This document shows positions 38,376 to 48,735 of a stretch of 64,000 nucleotides of DNA, one piece after another. How positions within the stretch are numbered: position 1 is the stretch's first letter; each line of letters begins with the position of its first letter. The stretch comes from Mycolicibacterium sp. MU0050 (GTDB lineage Bacteria > Actinomycetota > Actinomycetes > Mycobacteriales > Mycobacteriaceae): contig NZ_OY726395.1 of assembly GCF_963378085.1 (NCBI RefSeq), forward strand, positions 4,154,001 through 4,218,000, written 5' to 3'. A program made the position numbers and the translations under genes. The notes under the pieces were generated by a model. The model was not told the DNA's origin. It did not search any database and worked only from the letters and a program-made list of their open reading frames with translations.

Positions 38376-39017
38376 ATGTCCGATACCGGTCCCGGAGATT
38401 TCGAGTTCGAGCGCAAATTCCTCGTCCGCGAGTTGCCCGCGGTGGTGGCGTCCGACCCGGCGCCGGCCCTGATAGTGCAGGCCTACCTGTTCGCCGCCGA
38501 CGGTTATGCGGTGCGGGTGCGCGTGCAGGGCGGCGCCACGACCGAATTGGGCACCGACCCGGGCGAACTCGTGAGCGCACTGGACCAGGACGCGATCGGC
38601 ACCATCACCACCAAGGGCCCCGCCGTCGGCGGCACCAGATACGAGGCCGAACGCGAACTCGACCCGCTGGTGGCGGCCGAGATCGTGCGCCGCGCCGACC
38701 ATGTGGTGGCCAAACTCCGCTACTCGGTGTGGCTGGGCCAGGACGGCTGGGTCGTCGACCAGTTCCTGGGAGCCAACGCGCCGCTGGTGGTCGCCGAGGT
38801 CGAACGGGGCGGACCCGTGGTCGATCTGGAGATCCCGTCGTTCTGCGTCACCGAACTCTCGGAGGACGACCGGTTCCGCAACGAATACCTGGCGTATCGA
38901 CCGTTCGCCGGGTGGGCCGAGGACTACCGGCGCGAACTCGATCGGCGAGGCCCCAGCTTCGTCGACACCCTGGGCCGCAACCAGTTCGAGGGCCACCGGC
39001 CCAGCGACCACCGCTAG
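38376..39017 (+). CDS. CYTH-domain phosphohydrolase-like protein
   Basis: A 213-residue protein of the CYTH (triphosphate tunnel metalloenzyme) superfamily. The family signature ExExK appears as EFERKF near the N-terminus. Alternating charged strands follow (YAVRVRVQ, GTITTKGP, YEAERELDP, VAKLRYSVW, VVDQFLG, LVVAEVERGG, LEIPSFC), together forming the tunnel ligands. Bacterial relatives hydrolyse inorganic tri- or polyphosphate or act on thiamine triphosphate; the substrate here is unknown. TAACGT 6 bp before the ATG suggests leaderless expression. Confidence 0.88.
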   Translation: MSDTGPGDFEFERKFLVRELPAVVASDPAPALIVQAYLFAADGYAVRVRVQGGATTELGTDPGELVSALDQDAIGTITTKGPAVGGTRYEAERELDPLVAAEIVRRADHVVAKLRYSVWLGQDGWVVDQFLGANAPLVVAEVERGGPVVDLEIPSFCVTELSEDDRFRNEYLAYRPFAGWAEDYRRELDRRGPSFVDTLGRNQFEGHRPSDHR

Positions 39018-39044
39018 CGCAATCACGCTGCGGCACGGACGGAT

Positions 39045-39686
39045 TCACCCCCGGAAGCGCGCCGGGATGTTCAACTCGTCGAGATCACCGGTCAGGTAGC
39101 GCTGCACGCTGGGCCCGATCATGTCGGCGGCCTCGGCCAGCGACACCTCCGCCAGCGGCCCGATCGCCATCACGTAGCGCAGCATCGCGGTCCCCACCAG
39201 GTTGGTGGCCGCGAGCATCGCCCGCAGCCGGGTGTCCGGGCCGCCCCCGAGCGCGCCGGCCGCCGCGGTCAGGACGTAGTCCCGCATGAACTCCCGAAAG
39301 GCCTGGTGCGCATCGTCGTTCGAGGTCGCCGAGGCCAGCATGGCGGCCAGGCTCGGACCGGATTCGGGGTCCTCCCAGATCTCGAAATAGGTGCGCGCCA
39401 CACGCACCCCGAGTTCTGCGCGCGGGGCCTCCGCAATGACGGCAACCAGTCGCTGCGGATCGAGAATCAGGCGCATCGACTCGCGAAACAGTTCCGCCTT
39501 GGACCCGAACAGATACAGCACCATGGCGGCGTCAACCCCGACGTCGGCGGCAATCTGGCGCAGCGTGGTGGCCGTGTAGCCCTGCTCGGCGAAGCGCCGC
39601 TTGGCGGCCGGCAACACCTGCTCGCGCGATACCGACGCGCCCTGACGGCGCCCGCGCCGGCGCGGCTTCTCTGCAGGTGCGGCCAT
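39045..39686 (-). CDS. TetR-family repressor of the membrane protein/flavohemoglobin pair
   Basis: A 213-residue TetR-type repressor with a basic N-terminal tail and a helix-turn-helix (TTLRQIAADVGVDAAMVLYLFGSK). The C-terminal ligand domain has the DUF/TetR_C-like pattern of mycobacterial drug-efflux regulators. ATG at 39686 is favoured, since upstream codons run into the operator region. It is divergent from the membrane protein gene at 39787, and two matching inverted repeats lie between. Confidence 0.9.
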   Translation of the reverse strand: MAAPAEKPRRRGRRQGASVSREQVLPAAKRRFAEQGYTATTLRQIAADVGVDAAMVLYLFGSKAELFRESMRLILDPQRLVAVIAEAPRAELGVRVARTYFEIWEDPESGPSLAAMLASATSNDDAHQAFREFMRDYVLTAAAGALGGGPDTRLRAMLAATNLVGTAMLRYVMAIGPLAEVSLAEAADMIGPSVQRYLTGDLDELNIPARFRG

Positions 39687-39701
39687 GCGCCGACAGTAAC
39701 A

Positions 39702-39719
39702 TTTCACCTCCTGTTGAAA
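39702..39719. promoter_or_regulatory. TetR operator candidate 1
   Basis: TTTCA-N8-TGAAA, 16 bp upstream of the tetR start. The same spacing and arms recur at 39753-39770. Confidence 0.55.
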
Positions 39720-39752
39720 ACCGACCGCAGGGGGTTTACTCTCATCGTTAGA

Positions 39753-39770
39753 TTTCAACAGACGATGAAT
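39753..39770. promoter_or_regulatory. TetR operator candidate 2
   Basis: TTTCA-N8-TGAAT, 51 bp from the first copy and just ahead of the GGGAG ribosome-binding site of the gene at 39787. Repressor bound at both copies would close both promoters. Confidence 0.5.
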
Positions 39771-39786
39771 AACCCCGGGAGTTCTC

Positions 39787-40773
39787 ATGGCAACACGCCC
39801 GCACGAAGCACCCGCCCCCGCCCAGGCCGTCGGCATCGTCGTGGTGCTGACCGTCGTGCTGGCGGTCATCTTCGTCGCCTTCGCCCTGCCGGCCACCAAG
39901 TCCGCGCCCCGCGACGTCCCGATCGGGGTCGCCGGCCCGCCACCCGCGATCACCGCAATCGAGTCCGGCCTGGCCCGCAACGCGCCCGGCAGCTTCGCCG
40001 TCACCACCTACGACGACCGGGACTCGCTCGCCGATGCGATCCGCAACCGCGAGGTCTACGGCGGCCTGAGCGCGGGCCCGCAGGGCCCCACCCTGCTGCT
40101 GGCCACCGGCGCCAGCCCGATGGTCGCGCAAGCACTGACCCAACTCGGCACCGCGATGGCCCAGAACACCGGAATGCCCCTGCACACCGAGGATCTCGCG
40201 CCGCTGCCCGGCGGCGATCCGCGCGGGGTCGGCCTGGCCGCCGCGGCACTGCCGCTCACGCTGGCCGCCCTGCTGCCGGCCATCGCGCTGGTGGTGCTCT
40301 TCAACGGGCGGCCCGGGCTGCAGACCACCACCATGATCGGTTTCGCCGCGGTGGCGTCCCTGACGGTCACCGCGCTGTTGCGCTACCTGTTCGGTTCCAT
40401 CGAGCAGCACTTCTGGGGCGTGACCGCGGCGCTGTTCGTCGGCATCACCGCGACCGGCCTGGCGCTGCTGGGCCTCGGCGCGCTGTTCGGCCGCGTCGGC
40501 CTGGGCCTCGGCGCCGCCGCGGCCATCCTGCTGGGCAACCCGTTGTCCGGCATCAACAGCGCCCCGGAACTGCTGCCCGGCGGCTGGGGCGCATTCGGCC
40601 AGCTGCTGCCGCAGGGCGCCAACGCAACCCTGCTGCGCTCGGCCGCCTACTTCGGCGATTCCTTCCCCGACCAGCGGGCGAGCACCGCGCTGGTGGTGCT
40701 CGGCTGCTGGGCCGCCGCGGGGGCGCTGATGATTGCCGTGGCGTGGCTGAGGCAGCGCCGTTCGCGCGCATAA
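39787..40773 (+). CDS. ABC-2/YhgE-like membrane protein
   Basis: A 328-residue membrane protein: one N-terminal helix (about 14-37), a soluble extracytoplasmic domain of some 110 residues, then five hydrophobic segments. This is the layout of ABC-2 permease-like and YhgE/Pip-type proteins, which in mycobacteria often sit behind a TetR regulator and act in efflux. No ATPase gene is adjacent. The ribosome-binding site GGGAG is visible, and the flavohemoglobin gene follows after 11 bp, so the two are likely co-expressed. Confidence 0.7.
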   Translation: MATRPHEAPAPAQAVGIVVVLTVVLAVIFVAFALPATKSAPRDVPIGVAGPPPAITAIESGLARNAPGSFAVTTYDDRDSLADAIRNREVYGGLSAGPQGPTLLLATGASPMVAQALTQLGTAMAQNTGMPLHTEDLAPLPGGDPRGVGLAAAALPLTLAALLPAIALVVLFNGRPGLQTTTMIGFAAVASLTVTALLRYLFGSIEQHFWGVTAALFVGITATGLALLGLGALFGRVGLGLGAAAAILLGNPLSGINSAPELLPGGWGAFGQLLPQGANATLLRSAAYFGDSFPDQRASTALVVLGCWAAAGALMIAVAWLRQRRSRA

Positions 40774-40784
40774 GATCGGGCAGC

Positions 40785-41948
40785 ATGGGCCTCGAAGACC
40801 GTGCTGCATTGGCGGTGCTGCATGCCGCCGTCACCAGGCCCGACGCCGACGAACTGATCGGCCGGTTCTACACCTGCTGGTTCGCCATCGACCCCCCGGT
40901 GCGCGACCTGTTCCCCCCGGACATGACGGGCCAGCGCGCGCTGTTCGGCCGGGTGCTCGACTTCGTGCTGGGTGAGTTCATCGCGCAGCGCGCCGAGGAG
41001 CCGGTCGCCTTCCTGGCCCAGCTGGGTCGCGACCACCGCAAATACGGTGTGACCCAAGATCATTACGAGACGTTGGCGCACGCGCTGTATGCCACGCTGA
41101 GCACCGACCTGTCCGACGAGTGGACCGACGAGATCGACGACGCCGCCCGGCAGGCCATCAACTTCATCGCCGGGGTGATGAGCGGCGCGGCCGACGCCGA
41201 GCCCGGCCCCGGCCGGTGGCAGGGCACGGTCCTCGAGCACCACCGGGTGTCCCGCGACCTGGCGGTGGTGCGCCTGCAACTCGACAATCCGCTCGATTAC
41301 CTGCCGGGCCAATACGTCAAGGTGGAGGTGCCGCAGTGTCCGCGGCGCTGGCGCTACCTGTCGCCCGCCATCCCGGCGCAGCCCGACGGCCGCATCGAGT
41401 TCCACGTCCGCGCCGTCACCGGCGGCATGGTCAGCAATGCCGTCGTCGCCGAGACCCGACCGGGCGACCAGTGGGCGGTGTCGAGTTCGCATGGGGCACT
41501 GGAGATCGACCGCGATGGCGGCGACGTGCTGATGGTCGCCGGCAGCACCGGGCTGGCGCCCCTGCGCGCGCTGATCATGGATCTGTCCCGGTACGGGGTG
41601 AATCCGCGGGTGCACCTGTTCTTCGGCGCCCGGTACCCGTGCGAGCTGTACGACCTGCGGACGCTGTGGCAGGTGGCCGCGCACAACCCGTGGCTGTCGG
41701 TCACCCCGGTCAGCGAGTACTCGACCGATCCGCCCTGGGCCGGCGACTACCCCGACGTGCAGCCGCCGCGCGGACTGCACGTCCGCCAGACCGGCCTGCT
41801 ACCGGAGGTGGTGACCCGCTACGGCGCGTGGAGCGACCGGCAGATCCTGATCAGCGGCAGCCCCGGAATGGTCGACGCCACCAAGGCCGCCCTGATCGCC
41901 AAAGGCGCTCCGGAGGAACGCATCCAGCACGACCCGCCGTTCGGCTGA
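40785..41948 (+). CDS. Type II flavohemoglobin
   Basis: A 387-residue fusion of a globin (1-135), an FAD-binding domain (about 145-240) and an NAD-binding domain (about 245-387). Haem-pocket residues can be placed: the B10 tyrosine in RFYTCWF, a glutamine at E7 in GQRALF, and the proximal histidine in GRDHRKYGV. The flavin segment WRYLSPA and the nucleotide segment GSTGLAPL are present. Its position beside the hsp genes and its sequence resemble M. tuberculosis Rv0385, a type II flavohemoglobin reported to differ from nitric-oxide dioxygenases in its cofactor site. Its last base lies four bases from the convergent hspR gene. Confidence 0.88.
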   Translation: MGLEDRAALAVLHAAVTRPDADELIGRFYTCWFAIDPPVRDLFPPDMTGQRALFGRVLDFVLGEFIAQRAEEPVAFLAQLGRDHRKYGVTQDHYETLAHALYATLSTDLSDEWTDEIDDAARQAINFIAGVMSGAADAEPGPGRWQGTVLEHHRVSRDLAVVRLQLDNPLDYLPGQYVKVEVPQCPRRWRYLSPAIPAQPDGRIEFHVRAVTGGMVSNAVVAETRPGDQWAVSSSHGALEIDRDGGDVLMVAGSTGLAPLRALIMDLSRYGVNPRVHLFFGARYPCELYDLRTLWQVAAHNPWLSVTPVSEYSTDPPWAGDYPDVQPPRGLHVRQTGLLPEVVTRYGAWSDRQILISGSPGMVDATKAALIAKGAPEERIQHDPPFG

Positions 41949-41952
41949 GCCC

Positions 41953-42351
41953 TCACCGCCGGGAGTGCCGGGGCTGCCAGACCACCACCGCGGTGGAGGT
42001 CGCGGGCTTGGCGACCAAATCGCGGCGCTGGGCAGCCCGCAGCGTGGCGAGTTCCTCGGCCATCTCGGCGACCCGCGACTGCAGCGCCTCGACCTGGTTG
42101 GTCAACTCGATGATCCGTTTGATGCCGGCGAGGTTCACGCCCTCGTCCTGCGAGAGCCGCTGTACCTCGCGCAGCAGATCCACATCGCGTTCCGAGTAGC
42201 GTCGCCCGCCACCCGAACTGCGTTGCGGGGACACCAAACCGAGGCGGTCATAGGTACGCAGCGTCTGCGCATGCATGCCGGCCAGCTCGGCGGCCACCGA
42301 GATCAGGAAGGTGCGCGATTCGTTGCGCCGGGAATCGTCAGCCTTGCTCAT
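41953..42351 (-). CDS. hspR: Heat-shock repressor HspR
   Basis: A 132-residue MerR-type repressor that binds HAIR elements together with DnaK and shuts off the dnaK operon and clpB. The winged helix-turn-helix (LISVAAELAGMHAQTLRTYDRLGLV) is followed by the RRYSERD wing and a short coiled coil. It is the last gene of dnaK-grpE-dnaJ-hspR, six bases after dnaJ, so the operon represses itself. Confidence 0.97.
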   Translation of the reverse strand: MSKADDSRRNESRTFLISVAAELAGMHAQTLRTYDRLGLVSPQRSSGGGRRYSERDVDLLREVQRLSQDEGVNLAGIKRIIELTNQVEALQSRVAEMAEELATLRAAQRRDLVAKPATSTAVVVWQPRHSRR

Positions 42352-42357
42352 CGGAGA

Positions 42358-43536
42358 TCACATCCGATTCCCTGCCCAGCCGGCCCGTGGATCGAACCCG
42401 CTGGCTCGTTCGGCGGCGGCGTAGGCCTCCAATGCCTCCAGCGCCTCGCCCTCCAGGTTGGGCGGCACTGCGACCTTGACGGTGACCAGCAGGTCGCCGT
42501 TCCCGCCGCTGCGCTTGGGCACGCCGCGGCCCCGGACCCGCAGGATGCGGCCGTCCGAGGTGCCCTTCGGCACCCGAACGCCGACCTTGCCCTCCAGCGT
42601 CGGCACCGAAAGCGTGGTGCCCAACGCCAATTCGGCGAAGCTGACCGGCACCTGGACCGTCAGGTCATCGCCGTCGCGGCCGAACACCTTGTCCGGCCGG
42701 ACGTGCACGGTGACGTACAGGTCGCCCGAGGGCGCGCCCCGCAGACCCGCCTCACCCTGGCCCGCGAGCCGAATGCGTTGCCCGTCCTCGACACCCGGCG
42801 GGATGCGCACGTTGATGGTGCGCGTCCGGGTGGTGACACCGGTCCCCCGGCACTCGTCGCACGGATGCTCGATGATGGATCCGCTGCCGCGACACTCGGT
42901 GCACGGTTCGGAGAAGCCGAACGCGCCCTGGTTGCGGTTGATCACACCGGCGCCGTTGCAGCCGGCGCAGACCTTGGGACTGGTGCCCGGCCGGGCGCCG
43001 CTGCCGTGGCAGTTGGTGCACGGTGCCGGGCTGGTGAGCCGCAACGGCATCGCCACACCCTTGGTGGCCTCGAGAAAATCGAGTTCGGTCTCGGTCTCCA
43101 GGTCGTTGCCCCGGCGCGGCCGGCTGGGCCGCGGTTGGGCACCGCGACCGAACAGCCCGCCGAACAGGTCACCGATGTTGGTGCCGCCGGTCTGGCCCGC
43201 CGCGTCGAACAGGTCGCCGAGGTTGAACTCGGTGCCGTCGGCGCCGTAGCCGGCGAATCCCGGTCCCCCGTTGGTGAACCGGCGACCGAACCCGCCACCG
43301 GCAAACAGTCGACGGGTCTCGTCGTACTCCTTGCGCTTGGCGTCGTCGGTCAGCACTTCCTTGGCCTCGGAGGCGGCCTTGTACCGCTCTTCGGCGCCCG
43401 GGTTGTCCGGGTTCCGGTCCGGGTGGTTCTCGGCGAGGATCTTGCGCGCGGCGCGCTTGATCTCGTCCTTGGTGGCGTCGGAGGTGACGCCCAGTTCCTT
43501 GTAGAAGTCCTTCTCAACCCATTCGCGTTGGGCCAC
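42358..43536 (-). CDS. dnaJ: Co-chaperone DnaJ
   Basis: A 392-residue Hsp40 that loads substrates onto DnaK. The J domain (about 10-75) has the HPD motif in NHPDRNPDN. A glycine/phenylalanine-rich linker follows. The four zinc-binding repeats are CTNCHGSG, CAGCNGAG, CTECRGSG and CDECRGTG, then the two beta-sandwich substrate domains. This is the operon-borne DnaJ1 type. GTGAC-rich leader contains AGGAGGTG before the ATG at 43536. Confidence 0.97.
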   Translation of the reverse strand: MAQREWVEKDFYKELGVTSDATKDEIKRAARKILAENHPDRNPDNPGAEERYKAASEAKEVLTDDAKRKEYDETRRLFAGGGFGRRFTNGGPGFAGYGADGTEFNLGDLFDAAGQTGGTNIGDLFGGLFGRGAQPRPSRPRRGNDLETETELDFLEATKGVAMPLRLTSPAPCTNCHGSGARPGTSPKVCAGCNGAGVINRNQGAFGFSEPCTECRGSGSIIEHPCDECRGTGVTTRTRTINVRIPPGVEDGQRIRLAGQGEAGLRGAPSGDLYVTVHVRPDKVFGRDGDDLTVQVPVSFAELALGTTLSVPTLEGKVGVRVPKGTSDGRILRVRGRGVPKRSGGNGDLLVTVKVAVPPNLEGEALEALEAYAAAERASGFDPRAGWAGNRM

Positions 43537-43585
43537 CGAGCGTCACCTCCTTACCTGTACTCATCTCGGATATTTTCCGTCTCGT

Positions 43586-44202
43586 TTACGATTCTGCGGG
43601 ACCGTCGGTACCCGCTGCGGTAGGCGCGGTTTCACCCTCGGCCGTGTCGGGCTGCGGTTCGGCGTCGATGACCCCGACCATGGCATGCCGCAACACTTGC
43701 TCGCCGAGCTTGTAACCACGCCGCATGACCGTCCCGATCACCGGGTTGGAGCCGTCCCCCTCATGCTGCACCGCCTCGTGCAGATCCGGGTCGAATTCGT
43801 CACCTTCGGCGCCGAATCCCTTGAGGCCCAGACCTTCCAGGGTGTCGAGCAGCTTGTCGGAGATGGCCTTGAGCGGCCCCGACTCCAGGTCGCCGTGGCT
43901 GCGGGCGCGGTCGAGGTCGTCGAGCAGCGGCAGCAGCTGGCTGACCACCGATCCCTTGGCGCGTTCGACGGCCACCTGCTGATCGCGCAGGGCCCGCTTG
44001 CGGTAGTTGGCGAAGTCGGCCTGGACGCGTTGCAGATCGGCGATCAGCTCGGCGGCCTTGTCCTCCTCCGCGTCACCCGCGGGCTCCGCCGGCTCCGACC
44101 CCTCGGGGGCCGGGCCGGCGGTCGCCTCGCGAACCTCACCGGTTTCGGGATCGATGCGCCGTTTGTCGGTGACGGTCACCGGCTCGTGCGGATCGTTCTG
44201 AC

Positions 44203-44206
<4 letters not shown>
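43586..44206 (-). CDS. grpE: Nucleotide exchange factor GrpE
   Basis: A 206-residue exchange factor that releases ADP from DnaK. An acidic, poorly ordered N-terminus is followed by a long coiled-coil helix (about 55-120, [19 protein letters not shown]) and a C-terminal beta wing ([16 protein letters not shown]). The GTG start overlaps the dnaK stop as GTGA. Confidence 0.96.
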
Positions 44207-46056
<1,850 letters not shown>

Positions 46057-46087
46057 AGTTACTGCCTCCTGTATAGCTTCAATAGGA

Positions 46088-46108
46088 TCTGAGTGAACCT
46101 CGCTCAAG
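46088..46108. promoter_or_regulatory. HAIR-like element, dnaK proximal
   Basis: TCTGAGT-N7-GCTCAAG is a weaker copy of the HspR consensus, 32 bp upstream of the dnaK ATG. Confidence 0.55.
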
Positions 46109-46143
46109 ACTGCTCTCGTGGCACCCCGGCTGTCAAGCCAGAG

Positions 46144-46164
46144 TTGAGTCGGTTGCACTCAAGC
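46144..46164. promoter_or_regulatory. HAIR element, dnaK distal
   Basis: GTTGAGT-N7-ACTCAAG matches the HspR consensus at 13 of 14 fixed positions. It lies 113 bp before the divergent T7SS-like gene at 46277, which it could also influence. Confidence 0.85.
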
Positions 46165-46276
46165 TGTTGTCGACTGATCCAACGGAGGCGGTTCGGGATT
46201 TGTTCCCGGGTCCCTCCCGAGCAGAGCGGGTGAATACCGCCGCGGCACCGGCGAATGCAGGTTGCCGAGGATGGGG

Positions 46277-47716
46277 ATGTCGCTCGCCGACCTCGACGGT
46301 TGGGATCCGGAGTCGGTCCGCCGGGTGGCCGGCACGGCCACCGGCAGGGCCGAGCACTTCCGCGATCTGGCGCACAACGTGGGCAGCATCATCGCGAAGC
46401 TGGAGTGGGAGGGGGCATCCCGCGAGGCGGCCGAGGCCGAGGCCACCGCGATCAGCACCAGCCTGCGCAACCACGCGGACGCGTGCACCCGGGCCGCCCG
46501 CGACCTCGAGTCCGCGGCCGCGGAGATCGAATCCATCAAGGCCGAGTGGACGCGCATCCAACGGCTCGCCGACCGATGGGGCATCACCATCGACGTCGCC
46601 ACCGACTCGCTGACCTGCTACCAGTCGAGCGATCCGCAACAGCGGGCCGAGGCCGAGCGCCACCTTCAGATCGTCCACGACGCCATCGTCGACCTGCTGC
46701 GCCGCGCCGACTCCGCCGACCGGCACCTCGCCGCCGCCGTCGGCCGGGCCACCGACGAGATGGCCGAGGCGGCTGAGACCGCATCGGTGCTCGGCGCCGG
46801 CCCCGTCCAGCGCCAGAACCAGATCGACGCCTTCCGGGAGGTGTTCGGCCGCGATCCCGTCTCCGACGTCGACTGGGCCACCGCCGCGGCCCTCGATCCC
46901 CACAGCTACCACCCGAAGAACGAGGGTGTCCCGCCGAACATCGTCGTGGCCAGGATCAACCCGGTTCCGGGCCAGGGCCTCGTGCGCACCAACCTGTTCA
47001 TCCCCGGCGAGGAGGTGTGGGCGCCGAAGCTCGGCTGGCCGCCCTATGACAACAACCTCGGTGACGACCGCGGATTCTCCGCGACAGCGGGCCCCGAGGA
47101 CTCCCGGGTGAGCATCTACACCGATTTCGAGAACGGGATCGTCGTCGCCCGCCAGAACCCCTCGGTGAACTCCGACACCGGCGAGGTGCGCACGGGGACC
47201 CCGTCGGTCGAGGCGCTGCAGCAGCCGAACGGTTCCGTGCTGATCCGCTACAACGCCGCCGATCCGTTCTCCCCGGGCGGCGAGGGCCTGGCCAAGGCAT
47301 CCGGAATCAGCGTCAACGGCACCATCGGAATCGCCCCGTCGCCGTCCGGGCCCCGGATCGGGGCCGATGACGTCACGACCTTCCCGGCCCTGGAGATCTA
47401 CAGCGACCGAGGTGGCACGACATCGCCTCTGCTGCAGTCGTGGCCGAGCTTCACCGACGACGCGTCCGGCCCGCTGGTGGGCCTCCCGTTCGACAAGGAT
47501 CTGGGTGACCCGGGGGTGATCGCCAGCTTCAACAGCGTGGTTCCGAAGCTGCCGATTCCGGAGAGTCCCGGCCTGCCCGAGCCGCCGCGGGCACTGCCTC
47601 CGATGACCGTCCTGCCCCCCGGCAACTTCACCGCACTCGGCCCCGTGACGGATCCTCCCGAGGTGCGTGTCCACCGGCCTCTCCAGGGCTATGAGCTTGT
47701 CAGCCCACCGGGATGA
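46277..47716 (+). CDS. T7SS-type effector-like protein with N-terminal WxG helical domain
   Basis: A 479-residue protein. Residues 1-170 form a long helical region of the kind found at the start of ESX/T7SS-associated proteins (SLADLDGWDPESVR, W44-E-G46), with YQSSD at 115-119 matching the YxxxD export motif. Residues 180-479 form an uncharacterised, beta-rich, proline-rich C-terminal domain (VSIYTDFENGIVVARQ). I do not recognise a toxin motif. The ATG at 46277 has GAGG six bases upstream. Two small membrane proteins follow and a WxG protein faces it, which suggests an effector or polymorphic-toxin-like cassette (inference). Confidence 0.65.
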   Translation: MSLADLDGWDPESVRRVAGTATGRAEHFRDLAHNVGSIIAKLEWEGASREAAEAEATAISTSLRNHADACTRAARDLESAAAEIESIKAEWTRIQRLADRWGITIDVATDSLTCYQSSDPQQRAEAERHLQIVHDAIVDLLRRADSADRHLAAAVGRATDEMAEAAETASVLGAGPVQRQNQIDAFREVFGRDPVSDVDWATAAALDPHSYHPKNEGVPPNIVVARINPVPGQGLVRTNLFIPGEEVWAPKLGWPPYDNNLGDDRGFSATAGPEDSRVSIYTDFENGIVVARQNPSVNSDTGEVRTGTPSVEALQQPNGSVLIRYNAADPFSPGGEGLAKASGISVNGTIGIAPSPSGPRIGADDVTTFPALEIYSDRGGTTSPLLQSWPSFTDDASGPLVGLPFDKDLGDPGVIASFNSVVPKLPIPESPGLPEPPRALPPMTVLPPGNFTALGPVTDPPEVRVHRPLQGYELVSPPG

Positions 47717-47768
47717 GACGACGATGTATCCACGCCGGACCCGGTCCGGCCGAATCAGAAGGGGTGGG

Positions 47769-48077
47769 ATGTCGGATACCGAACTCGACTGGCGGCGTAC
47801 AGTACTGGTCTCCGCGATCGCCGGCGGGGTGTTCTGGGCGCTGGCCGTCTTCCTGATCGCCGAGACCGGCGGTGTACCGCTGGCGTTCATCACCACGGGG
47901 GTCATCGCGGTCGCGGCGGTCGCCGTCGGCGTCGTCGGGTTGCGGTCGGCGGGCAGTGCCCGCGGTCGCGGTGTGGCCGTCACCGCGATCCTGACACCGC
48001 TCACCGGAGTGATCGCGGTCGTCGTGTTCTGCATCGCTGCGCTGATCGTCGAACTGATCACCAGGGTCGCGTCATGA
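47769..48077 (+). CDS. Small membrane protein
   Basis: A 102-residue protein with three or four hydrophobic segments and little else; no family recognised. ATG at 47769 is chosen for the AGAAGGGGTGGG leader, giving an N-terminus SDTELDWRR directly before the first helix. It lies 52 bp after the T7SS-like gene and overlaps the next gene by four bases (ATGA). A membrane immunity protein or an accessory of the upstream protein is possible. Confidence 0.65.
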   Translation: MSDTELDWRRTVLVSAIAGGVFWALAVFLIAETGGVPLAFITTGVIAVAAVAVGVVGLRSAGSARGRGVAVTAILTPLTGVIAVVVFCIAALIVELITRVAS

Positions 48078-48361
48078 CGGACACCACGCCCCCGAGCACC
48101 GAATCCCTCCCCGGCGACGCCGGGACCGGCCGGATTCCGCGACCGCTGCTGGCCGGGTTCGCCTGCGGATTCGCCTCCGTCGGAATGACCCTGGGCACCT
48201 ACTGGGTCTTCGCCCCGATCTTTCCCGCCCTGGTCGCGGGGATCGCCGCAGCAGTCCCCGTCAGAGGGCATCTGGAGTTCGCCAGGGGTGCTCTCACGTC
48301 ACTGGTGGGCGTCGCGGTGTTCGTGGCCCTGTTCGCCGTGCTGATGCTGCTGTTCCACTAG
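48074..48361 (+). CDS. Small membrane protein
   Basis: A 95-residue protein with a hydrophilic proline/threonine-rich N-terminus (about 20 residues) and three hydrophobic segments. The start overlaps the previous gene (ATGA) and the end overlaps the convergent WxG gene by four bases. Function unknown; it belongs with the preceding gene and the T7SS-like protein by position. Confidence 0.65.
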   Translation: MTDTTPPSTESLPGDAGTGRIPRPLLAGFACGFASVGMTLGTYWVFAPIFPALVAGIAAAVPVRGHLEFARGALTSLVGVAVFVALFAVLMLLFH

Positions 48362-48681
48362 TCCCGGCCGGCACCGTCGGGCGTGCGGTACCGCCTGAAC
48401 GCCTCGACGTGGGCGCACTCGGCCTCCCGGAAGACCTCGGCGGCCTCCACCACCCGGTCGGCGTGCCTCGTCAGCGCGACGTGGTGTCCATCGGCGATGC
48501 GCTGCCACACCGTCGACATCCGCACCAGCGCGTCCGCCGACGATCCGACCCACCCGGGCTCCGCGTCGCTCAGACCGATCATCGACTGCCGGTGCCGATC
48601 GGACAGATCGGCCGCGAGTTCGCGGATGCGGTCACCGCCGGCCACCAGGCCGTCGACATCCACCTTCACCACCTGCGCCAC
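48358..48681 (-). CDS. WXG100/EspC-like T7SS protein
   Basis: A 107-residue helical-hairpin protein. It has the turn motif W44-V-G46 in the middle and the T7SS export signal YRTPD (Y98 to D102) near the C-terminus, the two hallmarks of ESX substrates of the EsxA/EspC kind. It begins with GTG at 48681. It lies opposite the longer WxG protein with no other esx or ecc gene in the window, so export would need an ESX system encoded elsewhere. It could be the pairing partner or chaperone of the 479-residue protein. Confidence 0.75.
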   Translation of the reverse strand: MAQVVKVDVDGLVAGGDRIRELAADLSDRHRQSMIGLSDAEPGWVGSSADALVRMSTVWQRIADGHHVALTRHADRVVEAAEVFREAECAHVEAFRRYRTPDGAGRD

Positions 48682-48735
48682 GGGCTCCCCTCCGTCCGGA
48701 TGACGCGAGTCTAGGTCGGGAACGTCCGCTTCCGC

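Noticed and set aside
41945..41956. A terminator between the convergent flavohemoglobin and hspR genes
   Set aside because: Only four bases separate the two stop codons; no hairpin can fit outside the coding sequences.
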